Shown here in pieces: positions 26,319 to 34,499 of a DNA stretch of 64,000 nucleotides. The translations under genes were made by a program, and so were the position numbers. The number at the start of each line of letters is the position of its first letter. Position 1 is the first letter of the stretch. The notes beneath the pieces are model-generated. The model did not search any database, was not told the DNA's origin, and saw only the letters and a list, made by a program, of their open reading frames with translations. Location of the stretch: contig NZ_LYPC01000014.1 of assembly GCF_001700435.1 (NCBI RefSeq), positions 186,001 through 250,000 of the forward strand, in the 5' to 3' direction. Origin of the DNA: Paenibacillus pectinilyticus. Its GTDB lineage: Bacteria; Bacillota; Bacilli; Paenibacillales; NBRC-103111.

Positions 26319-26353
26319 AAAAGCTCTGATTCCTAAGAAATCAGAGCTTTTAT
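26319..26353 (+). terminator. Rho-independent terminator of the MerR gene
   Basis: Stem AAAAGCTCTGATT/AATCAGAGCTTTT with a short loop and a T-rich end. The remaining sequence to 26660 shows no coding frame or other recognised signal. Confidence 0.8.
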
Positions 26354-26660
26354 TTCACGCCTATTGATTAACCCAAATAAGGAATATAAGAATTAAAACA
26401 AGGTCGCTCTTTCGATAAAATCAATTCCACCACAGAAGTTGATTTGAAAGTCGACTTCACCTTGCTTACAATAATCAATGCCCATACTGTCGCATCTCAT
26501 TATTTAATTTGAATCACAATATTAAGCACTTCACATGTGTGGAATTCGTAATATTGCGATAAGTTATCTAAGGACACAAATATGCCTACATTCTCTTCTC
26601 TAAATTATATCAAAGATTTCATGGGAAGAACTCATATCAAATTAAAGAAAAACAACTGGC

Positions 26661-27083
26661 TCAGGAGCGAATCATTAATTCGAATTTACCTTTGCAGAAT
26701 TTATCCTCTTCGTCGACTCTGGTGCATATTATTTCAAGTTTATAAATAGAGCCTACAACAAAAGCAGCTTCCTGATATCCATCTATTGTCTGCTCGATTA
26801 TTTTCTTTTTTGAGCCCAGCTTTATGAAAGCTTTCATTTGGAAATTTGAGTCGTTTTCGATTTTTAAGACACTTGTAGATGGGCGATGAATACCTAAAGA
26901 TCGAAAGTAAACACGGGCTTTCCCATCACATTTTTGAAATATACGACCGCATATTTTTTCACATATATCAAATCCTCTTTTCTTTTTGCACTTTCTTTTT
27001 TTGAATCCAACGGCAGCCCCATTTAAGCTAAAAGGCAGGATTGTGAAGTTACTCTGTGGAATAGGGGAGGATTTATAGAGCAT
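26661..27083 (-). CDS. Possible endospore-appendage (S-Ena-like, DUF3992) protein
   Basis: Small cysteine-bearing protein of about 140 residues. After a basic segment (KKRKCKKKRG) come paired Cys (CEKICGRIFQKC) and then a beta-rich domain with the pattern VLKIENDSN, a hydrophobic G-containing strand, KLEIICTR and FCKGKFEL. This order recalls the S-Ena/DUF3992 pilin fold of spore appendages in Bacillus and relatives: conserved Cys early, N-x-S in the middle, C-x-G-K-F near the end. The assignment is by eye and uncertain. The start at 27083 has only a weak, distant AAGGGA, so the true start may differ. No paired ena gene is adjacent. Confidence 0.4.
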   Translation of the reverse strand: MLYKSSPIPQSNFTILPFSLNGAAVGFKKRKCKKKRGFDICEKICGRIFQKCDGKARVYFRSLGIHRPSTSVLKIENDSNFQMKAFIKLGSKKKIIEQTIDGYQEAAFVVGSIYKLEIICTRVDEEDKFCKGKFELMIRS

Positions 27084-27117
27084 CCCGAATAATGAATTAT
27101 CCCTTGAGGAAGTAGGT

Positions 27118-27585
27118 TTGTATGTGAAGAGTGATCATTTAATAAAGCTCCTGCAGGAGAAGGAATTACATACTGACCGTCCATTTGATGGGTGTATCGA
27201 AGCAGAGATAAAGCTACTGGAGCAAGAAATGGGAATCAAGTTACCCGAGTCTTATCGCTAATACTTACTTGCTGTCGGCCATTATTCAGGAAGATTATTT
27301 CAAGGTACAGATACTAATTTCTCTCAACTAAAGGAACTTCAGGATGAGGCAAAAGAATTACTTCGAGAAAATAATAACCCGGTAGTATTGCCCGATAGCA
27401 CTTTTGTATTCTCAATGCATCAGGGTTATGAAATTAGATTTTTCAAATTAAATGAAGGTGATAATCCTCCTGTCATGGAATGGTACGAGGGGAGTACGAA
27501 GGGGATAATAAAGCTCTATGATACATTTGAAGAGTTTCTTTTAGATTCAATATATCAGCATACAACCCTAAGATGGCTGGATTAA
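27118..27585 (+). pseudogene. SUKH (SMI1/KNR4) family gene with a nonsense mutation
   Basis: The frame reads through a SMI1/KNR4-like fold: EQEMGIKLPESYR, then a TAA stop at 27259-27261, then YLLAVGHYSG and on to a normal C-terminus ending WLD. LPESYR-x-YLL is the family hallmark, so a single base change of a sense codon (GAA or CAA) to TAA explains the break. A TTG at 27118 after GAGGAAG is the likely original start. SUKH proteins often act as immunity proteins to contact-dependent toxins, or as cell-wall-synthesis regulators; no toxin gene is nearby. Confidence 0.75.
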
Positions 27586-27648
27586 TCTAAAGGGAAATAT
27601 TCAACTAACAAGTGAATTGGTATATTGGTTATATCGGGGGTGGTATTG

Positions 27649-27966
27649 ATGAAGGACAAGCAATATGTAAAGTTTTTTGGAATTATTATGCTTCTTACGC
27701 TATTGATAACTACAGGGTGTGGAAACGATAAAGTACTGGTTTTCGATAAGGAAAAATGGATTGAAGCAAAGGCTAATGAATCTTGGAGTCTTCGCCAAAA
27801 AATGGCACAATATCTTATAGGCGAGCAAACACTTATTGGAAAAGATAAGATGGAAATAATCGAGTTACTTGGAAAACCTGAAGAATATTCGAATGTATCA
27901 AAGGACGAAATGTACTATACAATTTCTCTTCAGCTTTATTCAACTAAACATTCCTGTATAGCCTAA
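27649..27966 (+). pseudogene. Lipoprotein gene split by an IS element (5' part)
   Basis: Small lipoprotein with signal peptide and lipobox ITTGC, start ATG 27649 after GGGGTGG. The native part runs to TATTC at 27937-27941; the rest of the frame (to the stop at 27964-27966) is IS sequence. The lost end is found at 29692-29729: joining the two TATTC copies gives an uninterrupted frame ending SLDKTLILRDG and a TAA at 29727-29729, followed by a hairpin at 29751. The restored protein would have about 108 residues. The family was not recognised; the LLGKPEEYS stretch resembles small SmpA-like lipoproteins. Confidence 0.75.
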
Positions 27967-27988
27967 GAAATGGGCTTTGTCAAAAAAG

Positions 27989-28050
27989 GAGCGCCTCGGT
28001 ATGATGGGTTTGTCGACGGGTAGATACCCAACACCATCAAGGAGGCGCTC
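27989..28050 (+). promoter_or_regulatory. Hairpin masking the transposase ribosome binding site
   Basis: GAGCGCCTC (27989-27997) pairs with GAGGCGCTC (28042-28050), and the AAGGAGG at 28039-28045 lies in the paired arm. An inner pairing GGGT/ACCC strengthens the fold. Readthrough transcripts from the host gene would fold this way and limit transposase translation. Confidence 0.6.
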
Positions 28051-28055
28051 TTATT

Positions 28056-29342
28056 ATGAAGTTTAAGCAATCAGACGGACAAAATCAACGTATTGAACGA
28101 ATTACCACTTCACATCTTGTTGTGGGTATAGATATGGCAAAGGAAACTCAAGTAGCTCAAGCTACAAATTTTAGAGGTATTGTCCTTACAAACCAGCACC
28201 TTTCCTTCAAAAACACACTCCTAGGATTTGAAAAGTTACTTCGTTGGATGGAAGGCTTGCAACAAAAACATCGATTAAAGAGCATCATAATTGGCATGGA
28301 GCCGACGGGACACTACTGGTACAGTTTGGCTAACTGGCTTGTGGAAAAAGGCCTAAACGTTGTTCTAGTCAATCCTGCAATGACGAAACGAAACAAAGAA
28401 AACCGAGATAATTGCCCTTCCAAGAGTGATCCGAAGGATGCCCTTGTTATTGCAGATGTTGTTAGCCGTGGCTATTACTATGAATACATCCGACAAGCAA
28501 CTCATTTTCAGAGGTTACGGACCCTAATGAATGATCGGGAATTTTGGGTCACAAATAGTGTTCGGATGCAAAATCGGATCGTTCGCTGGTTGGATATACG
28601 CTTCCCTGAGTATACTTCGGTGTTTAAAGATTGGACATGTCCACGATCCCTAGCAACACTCAAAGAGTTCCCATCCCCGCTGGATTTAAAAGGTCAATCT
28701 ACTTCAGAAGTTATTACAGGTTGGAGAAAATATATGAAGCGAGCTGGAGGCTCCACGGGTATTCAGAAAGCAGCTGAACTACTCTCTAAAGCAGTTCAGA
28801 GCGTGGGGGAAACTGTAGCGCTGAATGAGGCCAAACAGGATCTACATCGCTTATTAGAAGAATACGAGCGCATCGAAAGCATTTTGAACCAAATAGAACA
28901 AGAAATCGCAGCTTTGCTTGGTGAGATCCCAATTTCTAAACAGTTTCGCTCCGTTAAAGGTCTAGGCACAATCTATATCGCAGCAATTCTGGCAGGTGCG
29001 GGTGATCTGAAGCAGTATGCTCACGGGCGTCAGTTGCTACGGAAAGCTGGTTTGAACCTGGCAGAGAGCATGTCTGGAAAGCACAAGGGCCAAATCGTAC
29101 TCTCCAAACGAGGAGATTCCACACTTCGAAAATATTTGTATCTGGCTACCTTAACATTAGTGGGAACAAACCCTGTATTTAAGCAATTACATGAGAATAA
29201 TGTGCAAGTTAAACATATAAGTAAACAGAAGTCCATATTTAAATTGCTTGGAAAACTGGCACGAATCTTAGTCGGCATGGTGCATTCCGAGGAGTCATTT
29301 ACTCCTGAAAAAACGGTCGTTCAGTATACTCAGGCTGCCTAA
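28056..29342 (+). CDS. IS110-family transposase (DEDD type)
   Basis: Transposase of 428 residues. The N-terminal RuvC-like DEDD domain shows Asp in VGIDMAKE, Glu in IGMEPTGHYW and the Asp pair in SKSDPKDALVIADVV. A helical middle follows, and then the Transposase_20 domain with SVKGLGTIYIAAILAGAGD, where the catalytic serine of this family is expected further on (around NLAESMSGKHKG). The gene appears intact. Its ATG follows AAGGAGG, which is masked by a hairpin. Confidence 0.93.
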   Translation: MKFKQSDGQNQRIERITTSHLVVGIDMAKETQVAQATNFRGIVLTNQHLSFKNTLLGFEKLLRWMEGLQQKHRLKSIIIGMEPTGHYWYSLANWLVEKGLNVVLVNPAMTKRNKENRDNCPSKSDPKDALVIADVVSRGYYYEYIRQATHFQRLRTLMNDREFWVTNSVRMQNRIVRWLDIRFPEYTSVFKDWTCPRSLATLKEFPSPLDLKGQSTSEVITGWRKYMKRAGGSTGIQKAAELLSKAVQSVGETVALNEAKQDLHRLLEEYERIESILNQIEQEIAALLGEIPISKQFRSVKGLGTIYIAAILAGAGDLKQYAHGRQLLRKAGLNLAESMSGKHKGQIVLSKRGDSTLRKYLYLATLTLVGTNPVFKQLHENNVQVKHISKQKSIFKLLGKLARILVGMVHSEESFTPEKTVVQYTQAA

Positions 29343-29365
29343 CATCTTCGAACTAACGTAAATTG

Positions 29366-29687
29366 ATTCATTCGCAGGACTTCAAACAAAGAAAGCACGG
29401 AGGACCGAGTTCGTTATCCATAAGGGCACAGACCCATCCGCTAAACGCTATCGGTCTCCACACCTTGGAAAGGTGTAACGAAGGAATGTTAGGGTGTCGA
29501 CCCGTAGAGCCTTGGGATGGTCAATCTCCAGGGGATTGTGGAGAATACGTGCAGTAGAGTATGATGTGGGGAAATATTCCATCTGTTCCTCTGTTCCCGT
29601 ATGCCTAAAAAGAGTAACTAACGGTCGTGATAACTTAATATCCTTACGGCCGCTATATTCCAAAGTGATGAAATCCTGCGAATGAAT
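29366..29687 (+). ncRNA. Candidate structured (bridge-type) RNA of the IS 3' end
   Basis: Two 17-base segments, starting ATTCATTCGCAGGA at 29366 and AAATCCTGCGAATG at 29671, are inverted copies with one mismatch and enclose about 290 non-coding bases with local hairpins, such as ACACCTTGGAAAGGTGT near 29460-29476. IS1111-group elements carry their target- and donor-specifying bridge RNA in the 3' end. No guide loops could be fixed with certainty. Confidence 0.5.
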
Positions 29688-29750
29688 GAGTATTCGTTAG
29701 ATAAAACCTTAATACTGAGGGACGGATAACTATAGCTCAATTGACATCAA

Positions 29751-29788
29751 GAGAAGGCGGCCGTCAACAATAGAACGGCAGCCTTCTC
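29751..29788 (+). terminator. Hairpin after the split lipoprotein gene
   Basis: A 14-bp stem with one mismatch (GAGAAGGC.GCCGT with ACGGC.GCCTTCTC) and a 10-base loop, 21 bases after the restored stop codon. The T-run is weak. It supports the view that the lipoprotein gene ended here before the insertion. Confidence 0.5.
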
Positions 29789-29997
29789 AGCTAACAGCAA
29801 TTTTGTAATACATGTAAGCAGGATACTAGAAGAAAATGGTACTAATTAATTATCCCCAATTACTGTATAGTTCTGATGTAAGAAAGAATTAAAACAGGAA
29901 TAAATTTACTGGGGAGCAAAGTTATTGAATAATAAGGAGCGCAGACTCTGCCGAGATTTGAGGCGATAGTCATGTCATACGTGAACTGTCACTATAA

Positions 29998-30013
29998 ATG
30001 TAAGCGGATACAA
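29998..30013 (+). promoter_or_regulatory. cre site (CcpA catabolite control) upstream of YesN/YesM
   Basis: ATGTAAGCGGATACAA matches the cre consensus WTGNAANCGNWNNCAW at every position. It lies about 270 bases before the regulator gene in a 590-base stretch (29696-30285) without other coding signal. Confidence 0.65.
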
Positions 30014-30285
30014 ATTACTCTTTAATAGTAAACAGCTGCTGGGTCTGGTTGGTCAGGAACAATTTGATTAATTAGTTCTTCTTTATAATAATACATACAA
30101 TCACTCGTTTCTTTTGATATTCTTCTAAATTGTTTTTGTTTTGTCATCTAATGTTTTTTCCTATATGTAAATCTTTTATACGAATGATATAGAATCCAAA
30201 AGGTTCACCGAGTATCAGGTTTCTATTGCTGTCTTGAACATCGACATAGTATACTTTTTTGGAAGATAGGAAGGGAGTGTTTACC

Positions 30286-31590
30286 ATTTATAATTTGCTT
30301 ATTGTCGACGATGAGAAAGAAATTCGGGAAGGTTTATCAACAGTAGAGTGGAATGAGTTAGGTATTCGCGCAATTGGAAGCGCTTCACATGGGTTAGAGG
30401 CGCTGCAATTCATATCCGAAAATTCTATCGACATTGTACTGACAGATATTCGCATGCCATTTATGGATGGCATTGAACTGATGAATTTGTTAGTGGAGAG
30501 GTATCCTTTTATTAAAATTGTTATTTTATCAGGCTATAGCGATTTCAGTTACGCCCAAAAAGCAGTAGCAATGGGGGCAGTTGATTATTTGTTAAAGCCG
30601 ACACAATTAGAGTCCTTGTTCCAAACGTTTGAACGTCTAGTTAGCAAAATGGATGCCGTCAAACAAGAGGAACTTAGAAAAGCAGTATTGCTCAGGAAAG
30701 AAATGATATTAACAAAATTTTTGAGAGAAGAATTTATTGTACAGCTCCTTAACAATCAAATATCTTTGGATGAAATGGAACAACGGGCGTCGGAAGGAGA
30801 AGTGATCTTAGATAGTTCTGATTATGTAGTAGCTGTCATTCGACTAGATCGTATCTCTTTACAAAAAGAAAAATATAGTGAAAAAAATATGAAGTTAATT
30901 ACGTTCTCGCTTGATAACATTTTGAATGATGTGTGGGATAAGAAGGAGCACGGCTATCATGTAGTAAATCCAGAAAACGCGGAGTGTTATTTACTCGCTA
31001 AGAAAGAAATCCCTGAGTCTGAATGGGTTCAAGTTAAACGAGAAATTCGCAAAGTTACAGGATTATTGCGCTCGACGATTTCAATTGCAGTCGGCACTGG
31101 AGCACAGGAAGTTGTCAATATTCATTGTTCATACGATTCGGCATCACGTCTCCTAGTTCAAACGCTGGAAGAGGATACGATTGTTCATCATAAGGGAAAT
31201 GTGGATACGGAAGAATCAGCTTCTCGTAGTCATATCAATATTCCTAATTATGTTTTTGTAGATAAGAAAGAAGATTCCGTGATTATTCAAAAATGTAAAC
31301 AATACATTAATAACAACTTCCAACGCAGTATTACATTAAAAGAAGTTGCTGCTCATGTGTTTGTTACCCCTAGTCATCTAAGTATGCTTTTTCGAGTATC
31401 GGGGGAATCGTATATCCAATATTTAACCAAACAACGCATGAATAAAGCAGTTGAACTTTTGAAAGATGCTAAATACAAAGTCTACGAAATTGTTGAAATG
31501 ACCGGCTACTCGGACCAGACGTATTTTACAGAAATATTTAAGAAATATACAGGGAAAACGCCATTAGAGTATCGGAGCAAACCAGATTAA
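30286..31590 (+). CDS. YesN-type response regulator (AraC output)
   Basis: Response regulator of about 434 residues. The receiver domain begins IYNLLIVDDEKEI, with phospho-acceptor Asp54 in LTDIRMP and the Lys of LKPTQ. The C-terminal AraC helix-turn-helix pair covers about the last 100 residues (ITLKEVAAHVFVTPSHLSMLF and VYEIVEMTGYSDQTYFTEIFKK). The expected start is an ATT at 30286, eight bases after AAGGGAG; the GTG at 30277 touches that site and the TTG at 30259 has none. It is followed at 31617 by its kinase gene and probably activates the importer/GH87 operon. Confidence 0.9.
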   Translation: MYNLLIVDDEKEIREGLSTVEWNELGIRAIGSASHGLEALQFISENSIDIVLTDIRMPFMDGIELMNLLVERYPFIKIVILSGYSDFSYAQKAVAMGAVDYLLKPTQLESLFQTFERLVSKMDAVKQEELRKAVLLRKEMILTKFLREEFIVQLLNNQISLDEMEQRASEGEVILDSSDYVVAVIRLDRISLQKEKYSEKNMKLITFSLDNILNDVWDKKEHGYHVVNPENAECYLLAKKEIPESEWVQVKREIRKVTGLLRSTISIAVGTGAQEVVNIHCSYDSASRLLVQTLEEDTIVHHKGNVDTEESASRSHINIPNYVFVDKKEDSVIIQKCKQYINNNFQRSITLKEVAAHVFVTPSHLSMLFRVSGESYIQYLTKQRMNKAVELLKDAKYKVYEIVEMTGYSDQTYFTEIFKKYTGKTPLEYRSKPD

Positions 31591-31616
31591 GAAGAACGCT
31601 AAGGTTGGGTGATGAA

Positions 31617-34391
31617 ATGGCTTTTCTTATTCAATTTAGTAAACTTAGCCCTACCCGCAAACGAATTATTATGATTTGCGTTTTGTTATCCATTGTTGTT
31701 CAATTGGTACTCGTCTTTACAGGGTTAGCTTATTTAAATAATATGAATGACATTATTCAGGAAAAAAATAAAAACAATGTTATTAATCAATTTTATAAGA
31801 ATACGTTGACCCAGCTAGGGGCCATTAATGATTTATTTCAGTTAATGCAAACACCTGATTTTAGCAGCTTTTTCCGGGCTTCGATGAATGTAAGGGATGA
31901 AAGGACGGTAACGATAAAAAAAGAAGAGCTGCTAAGTAAAATGAATGCGCTACTACTTTCTCCACAGATGGTTCAAAGAATCTACTTCATTGGTAGTGAC
32001 TCGAACCAAGTATCCTATTACAAAGATACAACGAATAACCAATTCAATGAGATGCGGGATATTCGAATGGATATGTTGCAAGCGATTAAGTTAAGTCCAT
32101 TATTTCTACAAGATAACAATCGATTAACCAAATATTTGCCTAAAGAACTGCAGGTTGATCAGATAGATAAGCTAAATATAGTAAATAAAGAAACGGCTGC
32201 GGAGATTGATACTTTTAAGCAAGATATTGCGAATAAATTAATTTTATCTAATGGCAATATTAACGGTGTCTTAATCATTATCGTATTAAATCCTGATTTC
32301 ATTGGTAATGGGCTGCCCCAAAATCAATCCATGGGGAATCAATTTTCTATAGTCAATGGTAAACAGCAAGAGATTTGGACGTATCCCTCAAAGGATGGAA
32401 TGCAAACTTGCGAGGGTTGTGAGCAAATAACTAAAAAATTAACGCCATATCCATATTCCGTTGTGTTTACTAGGCATACAAGCTCATTAGAGATGAGAAA
32501 TACACCGTTATTGGACATGTTTATCATTATGTTCATATTCATTATTATTTTGACCCTTATCATTAGTATTTACTATTCTAAGAAGCTGTTTAATCCCTAT
32601 TATGCGCTTTCCAGCAAAATGAAGGAACAGACCCGAACGAATGAACTTGTTCTTAAGTCAATAGCAGTAGACTGGCTTAAAAAAGGATTTCATACGATTT
32701 CTCTGCGAAATAATCTTATCATTTTATTTTCATTTGTTGTGATCCTGCCAACGATCTCTGGCGGCGTATTATATTCTTATTATTATAACAAAACCGTTCA
32801 AAACCAAATCGACTCATCACTAAGTGAAATAGGTAAGTACACGGCGCTCACTTTTCAAAATCAAGTGAATTATCTACAAAATTTAATTAATCAACTATCC
32901 GTAAGTGAGCAATTGCAGCAATATTTAACGACTAGACAAGTGTTGGAATCTTTCACAAGTTATACAGCGGCAACACCTGATTCCATCAGTATTTCCATGT
33001 TCCCTGGGCTAAACGAAGTGAATTATTTTGTTCTATTTGAGCCTACAGGGAAAAGTATGTATTCTTCCATTTTATCTAATAATCTTGATATATTTAAAAT
33101 TGATCCTGAAATGTTGAAAAATCAACAACGCCCTTATTGGATTTCCGATTATACAGATATTTACGGACAAACGACGATGGCGCTTCTCAAAAAAGTTCAG
33201 TTCGTTCACAATGGACTGTTAACTGAAAGTTATTTATTACTTGTTCCGAAGACGTCTATTTTTGATGAAATTAGCCCGATTGACTCCAAATTAATAATTG
33301 ATGATGGGAATATGAAGTCGATATTTACCTTCGATCATCTTTCAACTGAACGAATGGATCATACGGTGACATGGTCAAATGCGATACCTGATACCGAATG
33401 GACATTACATTTGCAATTCTCGAATGAAGAAATTATTTATAAAAACAGACAGTATTACTATAGCTTTTTATTTACTATTCTTTTAATTCTCATTTTATCG
33501 ATCATAATTGCCTACGTCATTAGTTCGTTCCTAATCAAGCCTATTGAGCAATTAAAACGTACGATGGTGTTAGTAGGAGAAGGAGATATTAGTCATCGCG
33601 TCAATTATCAAGGAAAAAATGAGATTGGAGAAATTATTCAAAGCTATAATTTTATGATAGAACAGCTCAATCAAGTGATCCAAGAGAATGTAAACAATAA
33701 AGTGAGAGAAAATAAATTGCTTGCTCTGAAAACGGAAGCAGAGTTAAGAATGTTGCAAGCGCAAATTAATCCTCATTTTCTCTATAATACACTTGAGGCG
33801 ATTAATATGCGCAGTCTAAGAGACGGGAAAAATGAAATCAGCCGAATCGTGGGTGCACTATCCGACTTATTTCGATACAGCATTAGTGAAGGGACGGGTA
33901 TGGAATCGTTAGAAAAAGAATTAAATCACGTCCATAATTATATATCGATTCAAAAAATAAGGTTTGGCGAGCAATTTACATTTGAGGTGAATGTACCGGA
34001 TCATCTAACAAAGTATCTAGTAGTGAAATTAATTTTACAGCCGATCGTTGAAAATTGTTTGAAACATGGCTTGTCAGGCTTTGAAGAAGGCGGATTTGTC
34101 GGGATTCGAATTACTGAGCTAGAGGGAACAATGTGTATTGAAGTGACAGATAATGGAATTGGTATGGATAAAGAGACAGTCGTACAAGTTAATCATGAGA
34201 TCCAAAGAAGCTTGGAAGATCAATTAGATCATGGGGAAGTAAAAGGCGGAATCGGTCTAAGAAATGTATACCAACGGCTTCAAATGTTTTATCAAGATGA
34301 TGCTTCTATGGACATTTCAAGCTCACCTATGAAAGGAACCAAGGTTACCATGAAAATTCCACTAAAGACGAATGTAAATAGGACATCGTAA
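31617..34391 (+). CDS. YesM-type sensor kinase with two tandem extracellular sensors
   Basis: Sensor histidine kinase of 924 residues, much longer than the usual 580-620. Four membrane segments are predicted, near residues 20-40, 298-320, 365-385 and 615-640, enclosing two separate extracellular regions (about 40-298 and 386-614). HAMP, the His_kinase domain with NPHFLYN (His720) and HATPase_c (PIVENCLKHG, VTDNGIGMD, GGIGLRNV) follow. The second half (from about residue 355) looks like a complete YesM; the first half looks like an added sensor module. The ATG at 31617 follows AAGG and overlaps no other gene. Confidence 0.9.
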   Translation: MAFLIQFSKLSPTRKRIIMICVLLSIVVQLVLVFTGLAYLNNMNDIIQEKNKNNVINQFYKNTLTQLGAINDLFQLMQTPDFSSFFRASMNVRDERTVTIKKEELLSKMNALLLSPQMVQRIYFIGSDSNQVSYYKDTTNNQFNEMRDIRMDMLQAIKLSPLFLQDNNRLTKYLPKELQVDQIDKLNIVNKETAAEIDTFKQDIANKLILSNGNINGVLIIIVLNPDFIGNGLPQNQSMGNQFSIVNGKQQEIWTYPSKDGMQTCEGCEQITKKLTPYPYSVVFTRHTSSLEMRNTPLLDMFIIMFIFIIILTLIISIYYSKKLFNPYYALSSKMKEQTRTNELVLKSIAVDWLKKGFHTISLRNNLIILFSFVVILPTISGGVLYSYYYNKTVQNQIDSSLSEIGKYTALTFQNQVNYLQNLINQLSVSEQLQQYLTTRQVLESFTSYTAATPDSISISMFPGLNEVNYFVLFEPTGKSMYSSILSNNLDIFKIDPEMLKNQQRPYWISDYTDIYGQTTMALLKKVQFVHNGLLTESYLLLVPKTSIFDEISPIDSKLIIDDGNMKSIFTFDHLSTERMDHTVTWSNAIPDTEWTLHLQFSNEEIIYKNRQYYYSFLFTILLILILSIIIAYVISSFLIKPIEQLKRTMVLVGEGDISHRVNYQGKNEIGEIIQSYNFMIEQLNQVIQENVNNKVRENKLLALKTEAELRMLQAQINPHFLYNTLEAINMRSLRDGKNEISRIVGALSDLFRYSISEGTGMESLEKELNHVHNYISIQKIRFGEQFTFEVNVPDHLTKYLVVKLILQPIVENCLKHGLSGFEEGGFVGIRITELEGTMCIEVTDNGIGMDKETVVQVNHEIQRSLEDQLDHGEVKGGIGLRNVYQRLQMFYQDDASMDISSSPMKGTKVTMKIPLKTNVNRTS

Positions 34392-34421
34392 TAAAACCAT
34401 AAAAATCGTATTTTTACCCGA

Positions 34422-34451
34422 TTGTTGGGAGATATAAGCAATTAGTATACT
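34422..34451 (+). promoter_or_regulatory. Candidate promoter of the importer/GH87 operon
   Basis: TTGTTG, 18 bases, then TATACT, about 50 bases before the binding-protein gene. The non-ideal -35 box would suit activation by the YesN regulator. Confidence 0.4.
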
Positions 34452-34499
34452 CTTCATAAGGGAGTAAGCGTACCCCACTATAGATTATGGAGGTCAAAT

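Larger units (their letters stand above)
27942..29695 (+). mobile_element. IS110/IS1111-family insertion sequence
   Basis: Element of about 1754 bp defined by the two TATTC copies that remain on each side of the insertion (27937-27941 and 29691-29695). It carries one DEDD transposase, a 5' non-coding end of about 114 bases and a 3' non-coding end of about 350 bases. There are no classical terminal inverted repeats, as is usual for this family. The exact end positions may shift by up to five bases because of the shared TATTC. Confidence 0.8.

Noticed and set aside
29363-29685. Small open frames in the IS 3' end
   Set aside because: They overlap on both strands, lack ribosome binding sites and lie in a region that looks like structured RNA.
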